Assembly: GCF_900104845.1 (NCBI RefSeq)
Contig: NZ_FNSR01000002.1
Coordinates: forward strand, 1,488,001 to 1,552,000
Direction of reading: 5' to 3'
DNA length: 64,000 bases
Origin: Paraburkholderia caballeronis
GTDB taxonomy: Bacteria; Pseudomonadota; Gammaproteobacteria; Burkholderiales; Burkholderiaceae
Of this stretch, positions 53,702-62,178 are shown one piece after another. Under the pieces are notes generated by a model. That model saw nothing but the letters and a program-made list of their open reading frames with translations. It made no database searches and was not told the origin of the DNA. A program made the position numbers and the translations under genes. Positions within the stretch are counted from its first letter, which is position 1. Each line of letters begins with the position of its first letter.

Positions 53702-53786
53702 TCGGACTGCCGGTTCGCTGACGCAACGACCTGCTCGCGAAACGCCTGAATTCGCTTTGGACCCGTTACTCATTTTTGGAACACCT

Positions 53787-54242
53787 GTGAGCATCCTGAA
53801 TCGCCTGAAGGAACTGGGCTACGAACTTCCGCCCCCTCCGAAGCCAGCCGCCTCCTACACCACCGTGGTTCGGGAAGCGAGTTTTGTGTTCGTGTCCGGA
53901 CAGGGGCCGATGGTCGGTCCCGACCCGGTGATTACGGGGCGCGTCGGAGACACCGTGACGGAAGAGCAGGGGTACGAAGCCGCGCGCCTTGCCGTGCTGA
54001 ATGCGCTGGCGGCGCTTCACGCGGAAGTCGGGTTGGGCAGCATCTCCCGTATCGTCAAGCTGACTGGCTGGGTCAGCAGCGCGGCGAACTTCTACCGTCA
54101 GCATGTCGTGGTGGACGGCGCTTCGGATCTGCTCATCGCGCTCTTTGGCGATAACGGCATTCATACCCGCTGCGCGTTGGGCGTCACCGCGCTTCCGTTC
54201 AACATTCCCGTCGAGATCGAACTCACGGCGGCGCTGCGCTGA
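53787..54242 (+). CDS. RidA/YjgF-family protein (150-residue subgroup)
   Basis: This 151-residue RidA-fold protein has N-terminal VFVSGQGPMV and the conserved Arg128 in IHTRCALGVTALPFNIPVEIEL, equivalent to the catalytic Arg of RidA. RidA hydrolyses reactive enamines and imines formed by PLP enzymes, so it fits beside the exported aminotransferase. The longer subgroup often lacks this activity, so catalysis is uncertain. The start is GTG at 53787; a TTG at 53757 would add ten unlike-family residues. A porin follows about 80 bp downstream. Confidence 0.85.
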   Translation: MSILNRLKELGYELPPPPKPAASYTTVVREASFVFVSGQGPMVGPDPVITGRVGDTVTEEQGYEAARLAVLNALAALHAEVGLGSISRIVKLTGWVSSAANFYRQHVVVDGASDLLIALFGDNGIHTRCALGVTALPFNIPVEIELTAALR

Positions 54243-54321
54243 CCAGCCGCATGCGCAGCGAGCCTGCGCGCTGCTTCCCTAACCCTTCTCGCTCTGAAAA
54301 CTCTAAATATAGGAATCCGGA

Positions 54322-55443
54322 ATGAAACTGAAGTCCGCCATGATCGGGGTGTCCTGCATGCTTGCAACTGGACTGGCGCAGGCACAGTCGAGCGTCACGC
54401 TGTACGGCGCAATCGATACAAGTCTGCGATATACGACGAACAACAAGGGCGCGAATGGGCCGGGGAGCGTACTCCAACTGACCCAGGGCGCGATCCAGGG
54501 CAGCCGGTGGGGGTTGCGCGGGTCGGAGGACCTCGGCGGCGGAACCCGCGCATTGTTCGATCTGGAAAGCGGTTTTCTGCTCAACAACGGCACGTTCGAC
54601 CAGCAGGGACAGCTCTTCGGCCGTCAGGCGTGGGTAGGCCTGAGCAATCCGGTGTTCGGCCGTCTGCTTGCCGGCCGCATCTACGGCATTCCGTTCGGCT
54701 TGCTGAGCGACTTCGACCCGCTCGGGATCGGCAATTACCTCGAAAATGCGTATATCCCGCGCATCGTCGGGTGCCGTTACGACAACACCGTCGATTACTC
54801 GATTTCCCGCGGACCGTTCACGCTGGAGTTGCAGCGGGGCATCGGCGGGCAGGCGGGTAGCGCCGTTCAGGGCAGCACCACCGCCATGGGTCTTTCGTAC
54901 AACCAGAACGGGCTGGAGATTGGCGGCGTCGCGCAGGAGTCGCGCGATGCAAACGAGAAGAAGCTGATCATTTTCGGCGGCGGCAGTCACTACACGATCG
55001 GGCCGGTCACCCTGTATGCGATGTATCTCAACGCCCGCCGCGACGCTGGTTTCACGGTGTCGTCGGCGACCGGCGGCGCGCTGGCCAACACGAGCCTCAT
55101 CGGCAACAGCACCACGGTGCTCGGTGCCAACACCCAGACCGCCCAGCGTATCGATTCGTACATGTCGTTCGGCGCGGGCTACCGGATCACGCCGGCATTG
55201 TCGATCACCGGCGGTTACTTCCAGGACAACGTCGGCCACGTCGTGAACGACCAGAGCGGGAAAATCCGCACTGCGCTGGTGAACGTCGACTATCTGCTCT
55301 CGAAGCGGACCGACATTTATGCGGAGGTCGACCGGAACTGGCTCAGCGGGGCATCGGTGACCGATCCGAACAACCCGCCGTTGACGTTTGCCAGCCGCAG
55401 TACGCGTACCGGCGTGGGCCTCGGGCTGCGCACCCGTTTCTAG
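54322..55443 (+). CDS. Outer-membrane porin, OmpC-like
   Basis: This 373-residue porin has a signal peptide ending GLAQAQ, strand motifs SSVTLYGAIDTSLRY, SRWGLRGSEDLGGGTR and FDLESGF, and a terminal Phe (GLRTRF). It starts at ATG 54322 with AGGA upstream. It lies in the RidA unit and overlaps the stop of the convergent regulator gene by four bases. It probably admits the substrates of the nearby ABC transporters. Confidence 0.92.
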   Translation: MKLKSAMIGVSCMLATGLAQAQSSVTLYGAIDTSLRYTTNNKGANGPGSVLQLTQGAIQGSRWGLRGSEDLGGGTRALFDLESGFLLNNGTFDQQGQLFGRQAWVGLSNPVFGRLLAGRIYGIPFGLLSDFDPLGIGNYLENAYIPRIVGCRYDNTVDYSISRGPFTLELQRGIGGQAGSAVQGSTTAMGLSYNQNGLEIGGVAQESRDANEKKLIIFGGGSHYTIGPVTLYAMYLNARRDAGFTVSSATGGALANTSLIGNSTTVLGANTQTAQRIDSYMSFGAGYRITPALSITGGYFQDNVGHVVNDQSGKIRTALVNVDYLLSKRTDIYAEVDRNWLSGASVTDPNNPPLTFASRSTRTGVGLGLRTRF

Positions 55444-56240
55444 CCGGCCCGGCGGCGGGTGGTCTTGCGGGCGGCCTTGACGGGTTCGGCTTCCTTCCCG
55501 GCCGCGCCCGCCTTGCCGTTGCGCGGGAAGCCCAGCGCCTCAAGGTAGTTGTAGACCGTGAAGCGCGTCACGCCGAGCGCCTGGGCGACGCGCTCGACGG
55601 CGCCCTTGATCATGAAGACGCCCCGCTTCGTCAGCTCGGACACGACCTTCAGCTTTTCCGCCTTGTCCATCAGCGAAACCGGAATGCCCGCGCGCTGGAT
55701 CGCCTCGGAGACGATTTCCTCGATCATCTCGTCGAGGTTCGGGCGGCTGTCCGCGGTCGTTTCTCTCGCTTCCGACGACGGCGCAATCAGGCGGCCCAAC
55801 GCGGCATGCAGAAGCTGATAGTCGGTCAGGTCCGCGTTCGCACAGACCGACGCGAACGGAAGCCCTTTGCGGTTGCGAAGCAGGACGGTGGCCGACAACA
55901 GTTCCCGCCCGTCTTTCGTTCGCGAACGGTAACGGCTGATCGACGCGCTCATCCCTTTCTGCGACGGGCGTTTCTCCAGCAGCAATTCGAAACCCTTGTC
56001 GTCCACCGGGGCCGCGATGATCGGATCGCCGATCTGGCGTCCCGTGACGTGTCCGTTGACGAGCGCAATCGTCGAGTGGGACGGATTGCGCATGTCGTGA
56101 AGAATCAGCTCGGTATTGGGCGATACGATCCCGCCCAGTCCCTCCAGAACGCTGGCGAGAACCTGGAGCATCCGCTCGCTTTCATCGTCTGCGTCGATGA
56201 CCCGGTCGAGGGTGCTGATTTCAGTCGTCTTCTGTTTCAA
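55440..56240 (-). CDS. YheO/DauR-family transcriptional regulator
   Basis: This 266-residue regulator has an N-terminal YheO-like PAS domain (LEGLGGIVSPNTELILHDM, STIALVNGHVTGRQIGDP) and a C-terminal helix-turn-helix of the HTH_22/DauR type (KRGVFMIKGAVERVAQALGVTRFTVYNYLEAL). Known relatives control D-arginine and other amino acid use. It is divergent from the first ABC transporter operon and convergent with the porin, so it likely controls this island. TTG at 56240 is chosen to include the whole PAS domain; ATG at 56171 would remove part of it. A basic tail (RKTTRRRAG) ends the protein. Confidence 0.85.
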   Translation of the reverse strand: MKQKTTEISTLDRVIDADDESERMLQVLASVLEGLGGIVSPNTELILHDMRNPSHSTIALVNGHVTGRQIGDPIIAAPVDDKGFELLLEKRPSQKGMSASISRYRSRTKDGRELLSATVLLRNRKGLPFASVCANADLTDYQLLHAALGRLIAPSSEARETTADSRPNLDEMIEEIVSEAIQRAGIPVSLMDKAEKLKVVSELTKRGVFMIKGAVERVAQALGVTRFTVYNYLEALGFPRNGKAGAAGKEAEPVKAARKTTRRRAG

Positions 56241-56457
56241 GCTGTGCCGTCCCAGTCCGTTGGTGGTCTCGCACACGCATTCTAACGGATGGGAAAAGCG
56301 CGGGTCTCCGGTGTACGCCGGCCCTCGCGCCGCGCAGCGCCTCCCCGATATCGCTACCGCCGGATTCCTTGTGATCTTTCGTTGGTTCGGTAAGCGCGCG
56401 TCTTTCATTACGCTGTTTCGCCTGCCCCAACGCGTTCGACACTGCCAGGAGACCTGT

Positions 56458-57456
56458 ATGAAGCGGATATGGAACCACGCGCTGCGCGCGCTCACGCTGC
56501 TCGGAGCGAGCGTCGCGACGGCCGGCGCCGTCCATGCGGCGACGGCGACGCCCGCCGAAATCCGCGTCGATTACGCGTACTACTCGCCCGAGAGTCTCGT
56601 GATCAAACGCTATGGGTGGCTCGAAGACGAGTTCAAGCCCGACAACACGCAGATCAAATGGGTGCTGAGCCTCGGCAGCAACCGCGCGCTCGAATATCTG
56701 AACAGCGGCGCGGTGGACTTCGGCTCGACGGCCGGGCTTGCCGCCGTGCTCGGCAAGGCGAACGGCAATCCGATCCGCGCGGTGTACGTGTTCTCCCGTC
56801 CCGAGTGGACCGCGCTCGTCGTGCGCAAGGACTCGGCCATCAAGTCGCTCGCCGACCTGAAAGGCAAGAAGATCGCCGCGACGCGCGGCACCGATCCGTA
56901 TCTGTTCACGCTGCGCGCGCTGCACACGGTCGGCCTGACGCGCGACGACGTCGAGATCGTGAACCTCCAGCATCCGGACGGCCGCACCGCGCTCGCGAAC
57001 GGCCAGGTCGATGCGTGGGCCGGCCTCGATCCGCACATGGCCGCCGCGCAGGTGGACGACGGCGCGCGGCTGCTGTACCGCAACGTCGACTTCAACACGT
57101 ACGGTTTCCTCGACGCGCGCGAGGCATTCATCCAGCAATACCCGCAGGCGGTGGCGCGCGTGCTGAAGGTGTACGAGAAAGCGCGCGTGTGGATCGTCGC
57201 GCATCCGGACGACGCCGCGAAGATTGTCGCGGAGGAATCGAAGGTGTCGCTGCCGGTCGCGAAACTGCAACTGCAACGGACCGACTTCAGCCATCCGGTG
57301 CCGGGCGAACAGCAGATCGCCGCGCTGAAGAGCGCCGCGCCGATCCTGTCGGCCGAGGACCTGGTGAAGCCCGGCACCGACTTGCCGAAGGTGATCGACG
57401 CGCTGATCGATACGCAGATCGCGCAGCCGGTCGTGACCGCGTCGCGCGGGCAGTAG
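56458..57456 (+). CDS. ssuA: Sulfonate-type ABC transporter, substrate-binding protein
   Basis: This 332-residue periplasmic protein has a signal peptide (to about residue 27, GAVHAAT) and the NrtA/SsuA/TauA fold: YAYYSPESLVIKRYGWLEDEF, LNSGAVDFGSTAGLAAVLGKANG and IAATRGTDPYLFTLRAL. It would deliver an alkanesulfonate, taurine or related anion to the permease encoded just downstream. AGGAGACC precedes the ATG at 56458. It is the first gene of an ssuA-ssuC-ssuB-like set. The symbol denotes family; the substrate is unverified. Confidence 0.87.
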   Translation: MKRIWNHALRALTLLGASVATAGAVHAATATPAEIRVDYAYYSPESLVIKRYGWLEDEFKPDNTQIKWVLSLGSNRALEYLNSGAVDFGSTAGLAAVLGKANGNPIRAVYVFSRPEWTALVVRKDSAIKSLADLKGKKIAATRGTDPYLFTLRALHTVGLTRDDVEIVNLQHPDGRTALANGQVDAWAGLDPHMAAAQVDDGARLLYRNVDFNTYGFLDAREAFIQQYPQAVARVLKVYEKARVWIVAHPDDAAKIVAEESKVSLPVAKLQLQRTDFSHPVPGEQQIAALKSAAPILSAEDLVKPGTDLPKVIDALIDTQIAQPVVTASRGQ

Positions 57457-57468
57457 GCGGGGATCGCA

Positions 57469-58341
57469 ATGCCGACCGACGACCGGCTGACGCTCGCGCT
57501 GCCCGACGCCGCTGGCAAGAGTGACGAGGGCGAGCGCGGCGAAGCGCCGGTGCGAAGCCGTGCGCGTCGCTGGACCGTGCTGGGGTTCGCGCTGCCGGTC
57601 GCTGTGCTGGCGCTGATCGAGGTGCTCGTTCGCACGCAGGTCGTTCCCGACCATCTGCTGCCGGCGCCGACGACGATTGCCGAAACGCTCGCGCAGATGG
57701 GACCCGGGCGGCTCGCGCGCCACATCGCGGCGAGCACGCTGCGCGTGTTCGCCGGCTTCGCGATCGGCGCGGTCCTGGCGTTCGCGCTCGGCGCGGCGAT
57801 GGGCCTGAGCCGGCGTATCGACGCGCTGCTCGAACCGACGTTCCAGGGACTGCGCGCGATTCCGTCGCTCGCATGGGTGCCGGTGCTGCTGCTGTGGATG
57901 GGCATCGACGAAGCGCCGAAGATCACGCTCGTCGCGATCGGCGCGTTTTTTCCGGTGCATCTCGCGGTCGTGGCGGGCATACGCGGCGTCGATCGCAAGC
58001 TGCTCGAACTGGGCGCGATCTACCAGTTGAGCCCGTTCGCGCTGTTCCGGCGCATCCTGCTGCCGGCCGCGCTGCCGCAGATTTTCACCGGGCTGCGCAC
58101 CGGTCTGAGCCTCGCGTGGATGTTCATGGTCGCGGCCGAACTGATCGCCGCGACGCGCGGGCTCGGCTACATGCTGAGCGACGGACGCGAAACCGGAAGG
58201 CCGGACATCGTGTTCGGCGCGATTTTCCTGCTCGCCGTGCTCGGCAAGCTGACCGACGGCGCGATGCGGTGGCTCGAACACCGGCTGCTGAACTGGCGCG
58301 ACGCGTTCGACGCGCATGCGCGCGACGGAGCGGCATCGTGA
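57469..58341 (+). CDS. ssuC: Sulfonate-type ABC transporter, permease
   Basis: This 290-residue inner-membrane permease of the SsuC/TauC family has about six helices and the EAA loop GAIYQLSPFALFRRILLPAALPQIFTGLRTG. The N-terminal 30 residues are a polar extension. It lies 12 bp after the binding protein gene and overlaps the ATPase gene by GTGA. It forms the channel with the ATPase. Confidence 0.9.
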   Translation: MPTDDRLTLALPDAAGKSDEGERGEAPVRSRARRWTVLGFALPVAVLALIEVLVRTQVVPDHLLPAPTTIAETLAQMGPGRLARHIAASTLRVFAGFAIGAVLAFALGAAMGLSRRIDALLEPTFQGLRAIPSLAWVPVLLLWMGIDEAPKITLVAIGAFFPVHLAVVAGIRGVDRKLLELGAIYQLSPFALFRRILLPAALPQIFTGLRTGLSLAWMFMVAAELIAATRGLGYMLSDGRETGRPDIVFGAIFLLAVLGKLTDGAMRWLEHRLLNWRDAFDAHARDGAAS

Positions 58342-59114
58342 CGGATATCGCGACGAATCCGCGCGAGCCGGACCGCGCGCCGCTGCTCGACGTGCGCATC
58401 GACGAAAAACGCTACGCGGAGCGTTCCGTGCTGGCGCGCGTCGCGCTGCGCGTCGGCCGTGGCGAGATCGTCAGCCTCATCGGCCCGAGCGGTTGCGGGA
58501 AGAGCACGTTGCTGCGCATCGTCGCCGGGCTCGACCGGGCGTTTCGCGGCGAGGTCCGGCTCGACGGCGAGGTTCAGCACGGGCCGTCGCCGCGCATCGG
58601 CGTGATCTTCCAGGAGCCTCGGCTGCTGCCCTGGCTGACGGTCGCGGACAACGTCGGCTTCGAACTGGGCCGTCACGGCGGACGCGATCCGCGCGTCGCG
58701 CCGTTGCTCGCCGAAGTCGGACTCGCCGGATCCGAACGTGCGTTGCCGCGCGCGTTGTCGGGCGGCATGGCGCAGCGGGTTGCGCTCGCGCGCGGGCTGT
58801 TCTCGCAGCCGGGGCTGCTGCTGCTCGACGAACCGTTCAGCGCGGTCGATGCGATGACGCGCATGCGGCTCCAGGCGCTGCTGCTTGCGCTGGTGAACGC
58901 GCATGGGACCGGCGCGCTGATCGTCACGCACGATCTGGACGAGGCGCTGTACCTGAGCGACCGGGTGCTGTTGATGGCGCCTGCGCCGGGACGCATCGAC
59001 CGTGAAATCGCGATCGAGCGTCCGCGCCCGAGGGATCGGCGCGATCCCTTGCTTGCGGGCTTGCGCGGCGAGTTGCTGGAGCGGCTCGATGCGATCGGCG
59101 CGACCGCGGGATGA
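58338..59114 (+). CDS. ssuB: Sulfonate-type ABC transporter, ATPase
   Basis: This 258-residue ATPase has Walker A GPSGCGKST (residues 49-57), a Q-loop in IGVIFQEPRLLPW, signature LSGGMAQRVALARGL, Walker B LLLLDEPFSAVDA and the H-switch ALIVTHDLDEAL. It energises uptake through the upstream permease. The start is GTG at 58338, overlapping the permease stop (GTGA). It ends the first transporter operon; a leader with terminator-like hairpins follows. Confidence 0.92.
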   Translation: MTDIATNPREPDRAPLLDVRIDEKRYAERSVLARVALRVGRGEIVSLIGPSGCGKSTLLRIVAGLDRAFRGEVRLDGEVQHGPSPRIGVIFQEPRLLPWLTVADNVGFELGRHGGRDPRVAPLLAEVGLAGSERALPRALSGGMAQRVALARGLFSQPGLLLLDEPFSAVDAMTRMRLQALLLALVNAHGTGALIVTHDLDEALYLSDRVLLMAPAPGRIDREIAIERPRPRDRRDPLLAGLRGELLERLDAIGATAG

Positions 59115-59488
59115 ACCCGGCCAGGACCAACCTCAACCCGCGGAAACTGAAAAGCAAAGCATAAAAAAACGGTTTGTGGTTGCGGTATCGGGCGGTTCTA
59201 ATCGAAAGCTCGCGTTCGCCACGCGCCGATGTTTTCCGACGCGGGTCCGCATGGCGTGATCGCCGGAACCGGCATGCGTTCGTTCACGCAGACGCAGCGG
59301 TTGCCGCTCAAGCATGGCGAAAAAAACGATGCGCCCGTGCGACGACAGGCCCGCATCGAGCCCATGCGCCGCGAAGATCCCGCGGGAAAGATCCGGTATC
59401 CCAGGCGAAGTCACGCTGCGTCGGAGCGGCGCGATTCGCACCCGCTCCGTCGCGGAGCGTTTTTCATCACGGCAACTATGGAGTCGAC
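59115..59488. other. 374-bp inter-operon region with structured leader
   Basis: It separates the two ABC operons. The right half is a candidate leader RNA ending in competing hairpins (59418-59464). I see no ORF, and the promoter driving the leader is not obvious. Confidence 0.5.
59337..59464 (+). promoter_or_regulatory. Attenuator-like leader, possible riboswitch, before the second ABC operon
   Basis: GCGTCGGAGCGG (59418-59429) can pair with CCGCTCCGTCGC (59442-59453) with one T-T mismatch. Alternatively CGCTCCG (59443-59449) pairs exactly with CGGAGCG (59453-59459) as a terminator followed by five T (59460-59464). The two cannot form together. The terminator ends 25 bases before the permease ATG. 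The upstream 59337-59417 segment would be the sensing domain. I could not match it to guanidine, SAM, cobalamin, TPP or FMN consensus motifs. Confidence 0.6.
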
Positions 59489-60328
59489 ATGGCTGACGTA
59501 ACTTCTTCCCGCCGCAGCTATGTCGCTTCGAAACGTCTGCGCGCGGGTGTTTCGAAGCGCTGGTTCTATCAGTGGCTGTCGTGGCTGATCCCCGCCGTGG
59601 TCGTCGTGCTTTGGGAAGCCGCCGCGCGCGCGGGTCTCATCGCTCCGCAGGTTCTGCCGGCGCCGAGCAGCGTCGTCGAAACCGCATGGGGGCTCGCGAA
59701 AAACGGCGATCTGTTCGTTCACCTCGGCGTTTCGCTGCTGCGGGCCGCCACGGGTTTCGTCATCGGCGGAACGGCCGGCCTCGCGCTCGGCGTGATCGTC
59801 GGGTTCTCGCCGCTGGCGCAGGCGCTGTTCGACCGTTCGATCCAGATGGTGCGCGCGATACCGTTCCTTGCGATGCTGCCGCTCGTGATCGTCTGGTTCG
59901 GCGTCGGCGAGGTCGCGAAAATTTTCCTCGTCGCGCTCGCGGTGCTGTTCCCCGTCTACATCAACACGATGCTCGGCATCCGCCAGATCGACCCGAAGCT
60001 GATGGAACTGGCGAAGGTGATCGGGCTGGACCGCGCGGCGATCGTGCGCCGGATCATTCTGCCGGGCGCGATGCCGTCGATCCTCACCGGTGTGCGTTAC
60101 GCGCTCGCGCACGCATGGCTCGCGCTGGTCATCGCCGAAACGCTCGCGACGACAAAAGGCATCGGCTTTCTCGCGATGGATGCGCGCGAATTCCTGCAGA
60201 CCAACGTCATCCTGTTGACCATGATTATCTACGCGATCATCGGCGTCGCGGCGGACGCGCTGGTGCGCGCGCTCGAAGGCCGGTTCCTGTCGTGGCACGC
60301 GAATTACGCGAAAGGAGAGCAGCCATGA
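59489..60328 (+). CDS. Sulfonate-type ABC transporter, permease (second system)
   Basis: This 279-residue SsuC/TauC-type permease has about six helices and the EAA loop AKVIGLDRAAIVRRIILPGAMPSILTGVRYA. The start at 59489 follows GGAG with six-base spacing, directly after the terminator-like hairpin. It overlaps the ATPase gene by ATGA. It differs clearly in sequence from the first permease, so this is a second transporter, not a recent duplicate. Confidence 0.9.
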   Translation: MADVTSSRRSYVASKRLRAGVSKRWFYQWLSWLIPAVVVVLWEAAARAGLIAPQVLPAPSSVVETAWGLAKNGDLFVHLGVSLLRAATGFVIGGTAGLALGVIVGFSPLAQALFDRSIQMVRAIPFLAMLPLVIVWFGVGEVAKIFLVALAVLFPVYINTMLGIRQIDPKLMELAKVIGLDRAAIVRRIILPGAMPSILTGVRYALAHAWLALVIAETLATTKGIGFLAMDAREFLQTNVILLTMIIYAIIGVAADALVRALEGRFLSWHANYAKGEQP

Positions 60329-61065
60329 GCGCGAGTGTCGCCCAGTTCGACGGTGCCGATGTGCAGGCCCGCAGCGGGAACGATAGCGGCCGCGCGCTGG
60401 CCGTCTCGGTACGCGGCCTGCGACGGCGCTACGGGGCGCGCGTCGTGATCGACTCGCTGGATCTCGACATTCGCGAGGGCGAATTCGTGGCGCTGCTCGG
60501 CGAAAGCGGATGCGGCAAGACCACGCTGCTGCGCGCGCTGGCCGGACTCGACCGGCCCGACGCCGGACAGATCCGCGCGCCGGAACGCGCTTCCGTCGTG
60601 TTTCAGGAGCATCGGCTGCTGCCGTGGGCCACGTTGTGGGCGAACGTCGCGCTCGGTCACGAGACCAGCGTCGGCCGCGCGGGCGCGTCCCGCGCGCTGA
60701 CCGAAGTCGGTCTCGCCGGCCGGGAGGACGACTGGCCGCGCAACCTGTCGGGCGGCCAGGCGCAGCGGGTCGCGCTGGCGCGGGCGCTGGTACGCGATCC
60801 CGGACTGCTGCTGCTCGACGAACCGTTCGCGGCGCTCGACGCGCTCACGCGGATCAAGATGCACGGGCTCGTGAAGGAACTCGTCGTCCGTCACCAGCCC
60901 GGCGTGCTGATCGTCACGCACGACGTCGACGAGGCGCTCACGCTCGCCGACCGGATTCTGGTCATGCGGTCCGGCCGCATCGCCGCTTCGTTCGAACCCA
61001 GAAAACACCCGCCGCAGGCACTGCGTCTCACGCTGCTCGCAGAACTCGGCGTGGACACTCACTGA
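60325..61065 (+). CDS. Sulfonate-type ABC transporter, ATPase (second system)
   Basis: This 246-residue ATPase has Walker A GESGCGKTT (59-67), the Q-loop VVFQEHRLLPW, signature LSGGQAQRVALARAL, Walker B LLLLDEPFAALDA and the H-switch VLIVTHDVDEAL. AAAGGAGAG precedes the ATG at 60325, overlapping the permease. The binding protein follows about 27 bp downstream. Confidence 0.92.
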   Translation: MSASVAQFDGADVQARSGNDSGRALAVSVRGLRRRYGARVVIDSLDLDIREGEFVALLGESGCGKTTLLRALAGLDRPDAGQIRAPERASVVFQEHRLLPWATLWANVALGHETSVGRAGASRALTEVGLAGREDDWPRNLSGGQAQRVALARALVRDPGLLLLDEPFAALDALTRIKMHGLVKELVVRHQPGVLIVTHDVDEALTLADRILVMRSGRIAASFEPRKHPPQALRLTLLAELGVDTH

Positions 61066-61092
61066 TCGCACCACACCCGGGACCCGATAAGG

Positions 61093-62097
61093 ATGAACGA
61101 TTCTTCGCTGAGCCGCCGCCAGTTGTTGCGCGCGGCGGGTGGCCTGCTGGCCGGCGTCGCCGCCAGCAGCCTGCTTCCTGTTCGCGCGGCCGAGCCGCGC
61201 AAGCTGACCCGCAACACCGATACGGTCCGTATCGGCTGGGGATACGGCAACCTTCCCGACATCGCCAGGCAGCGCGGCGTGTTCGAAAAGACCCTCGCCG
61301 CGAAGGGCATCAAGGTCGAATGGGTCGGCCCGTTTCCGAACCATGCGCCGTCGATCCAGGCGGTCGTCGGCGGCAGCGCGGATTTCGGCTTCTGGGGCTC
61401 GACGACCCCCGCGCTCGCCGCGATGCTGGCGGGCTCGCCCATCGTGTTCAATGCGTTCGACGTTTATTCGCCGCGTTCGACCGCCATCATCGTGAAGAAA
61501 TCGAGCGGCATTCGCTCGGTTGCCGATCTGGCGGGCCGCAAGGTCGCCGTCAACCGTTCGGGGCTGGGCGAGTTCCTGCTCATCGCCGCGCTGGAAAAGA
61601 ATCACATCGATCGTGACAAGGTCGAGTTCGTCTACCTGAATCCGCCCGATGCCGCTCCCGCGTTCGCGCAAGGCCGGGTCGACGCGTGGTCGATGTGGTC
61701 GCCGGCCGTGGACATCGCGCGGTTTTCGAACGACGCCGTGGACATCTTCAACGAAGGCCGCGATCTCGACTTCCTGATCGACTATAGCTCGCTCGTGACG
61801 CGCCGGAAGTTCACCGAAGAAAACTCCGAACTGATTCGCGCGGTGATCGACGCGTATTACGTCGAAGGCGCATGGCAGTCCGCGCATTCGACGGAAGCCG
61901 AATTGCTCGCGCAGAAGGAGGCCAGATATCCGGACCCGGTGCGTGACTATCTGACGAGCCTGAAACGCGTGAATCAATTCCACGAGCCGGACGACGCCGC
62001 GTTCGTCGCGCAGCTTCAGCGGGCCGCCGACTGGCTCGCGGAACGCAGGATCATCAATTCGCGCATCAAGGTCGCGGACTACAGCATCAAGGTTTGA
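61093..62097 (+). CDS. Sulfonate-type ABC transporter, substrate-binding protein (second system)
   Basis: This 334-residue SsuA-like protein has an N-terminal Tat-like signal (SLSRRQLLRAAGGLLAG) and binding-protein motifs (IGWGYGNLPDIARQRGVFE, GGSADFGFWGSTTPALAA, GRKVAVNRSGLGEFLL, VDAWSMWSPAVDIARF). It is likely periplasmic. The sequence differs from the first system's binding protein, so the ligands may differ. It is followed by the flavin monooxygenase gene, which supports an organosulfur substrate. Confidence 0.87.
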   Translation: MNDSSLSRRQLLRAAGGLLAGVAASSLLPVRAAEPRKLTRNTDTVRIGWGYGNLPDIARQRGVFEKTLAAKGIKVEWVGPFPNHAPSIQAVVGGSADFGFWGSTTPALAAMLAGSPIVFNAFDVYSPRSTAIIVKKSSGIRSVADLAGRKVAVNRSGLGEFLLIAALEKNHIDRDKVEFVYLNPPDAAPAFAQGRVDAWSMWSPAVDIARFSNDAVDIFNEGRDLDFLIDYSSLVTRRKFTEENSELIRAVIDAYYVEGAWQSAHSTEAELLAQKEARYPDPVRDYLTSLKRVNQFHEPDDAAFVAQLQRAADWLAERRIINSRIKVADYSIKV

Positions 62098-62178
62098 CGA
62101 GGCCGGCGATGATTGCACGTTCCATTCACGCCGGCATCGACGCGGGCGGTTGCGCCGCGATTTCGAAGGGACACAGAC

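Larger units (their letters stand above)
53293..53786. other. Divergent regulatory region, 494 bp, with palindromes
   Basis: This lower-GC region between the aminotransferase and RidA holds perfect dyads at 53429-53443 and 53657-53669 and a promoter-like pair at 53673-53701. No gene is seen. Confidence 0.5.

Noticed and set aside
59337..59464. Guanidine-I (ykkC) riboswitch as identity of the leader
   Set aside because: The conserved GGGUUCCG and downstream ACGR-type elements are missing, and no urea or guanidine carboxylase genes are present.
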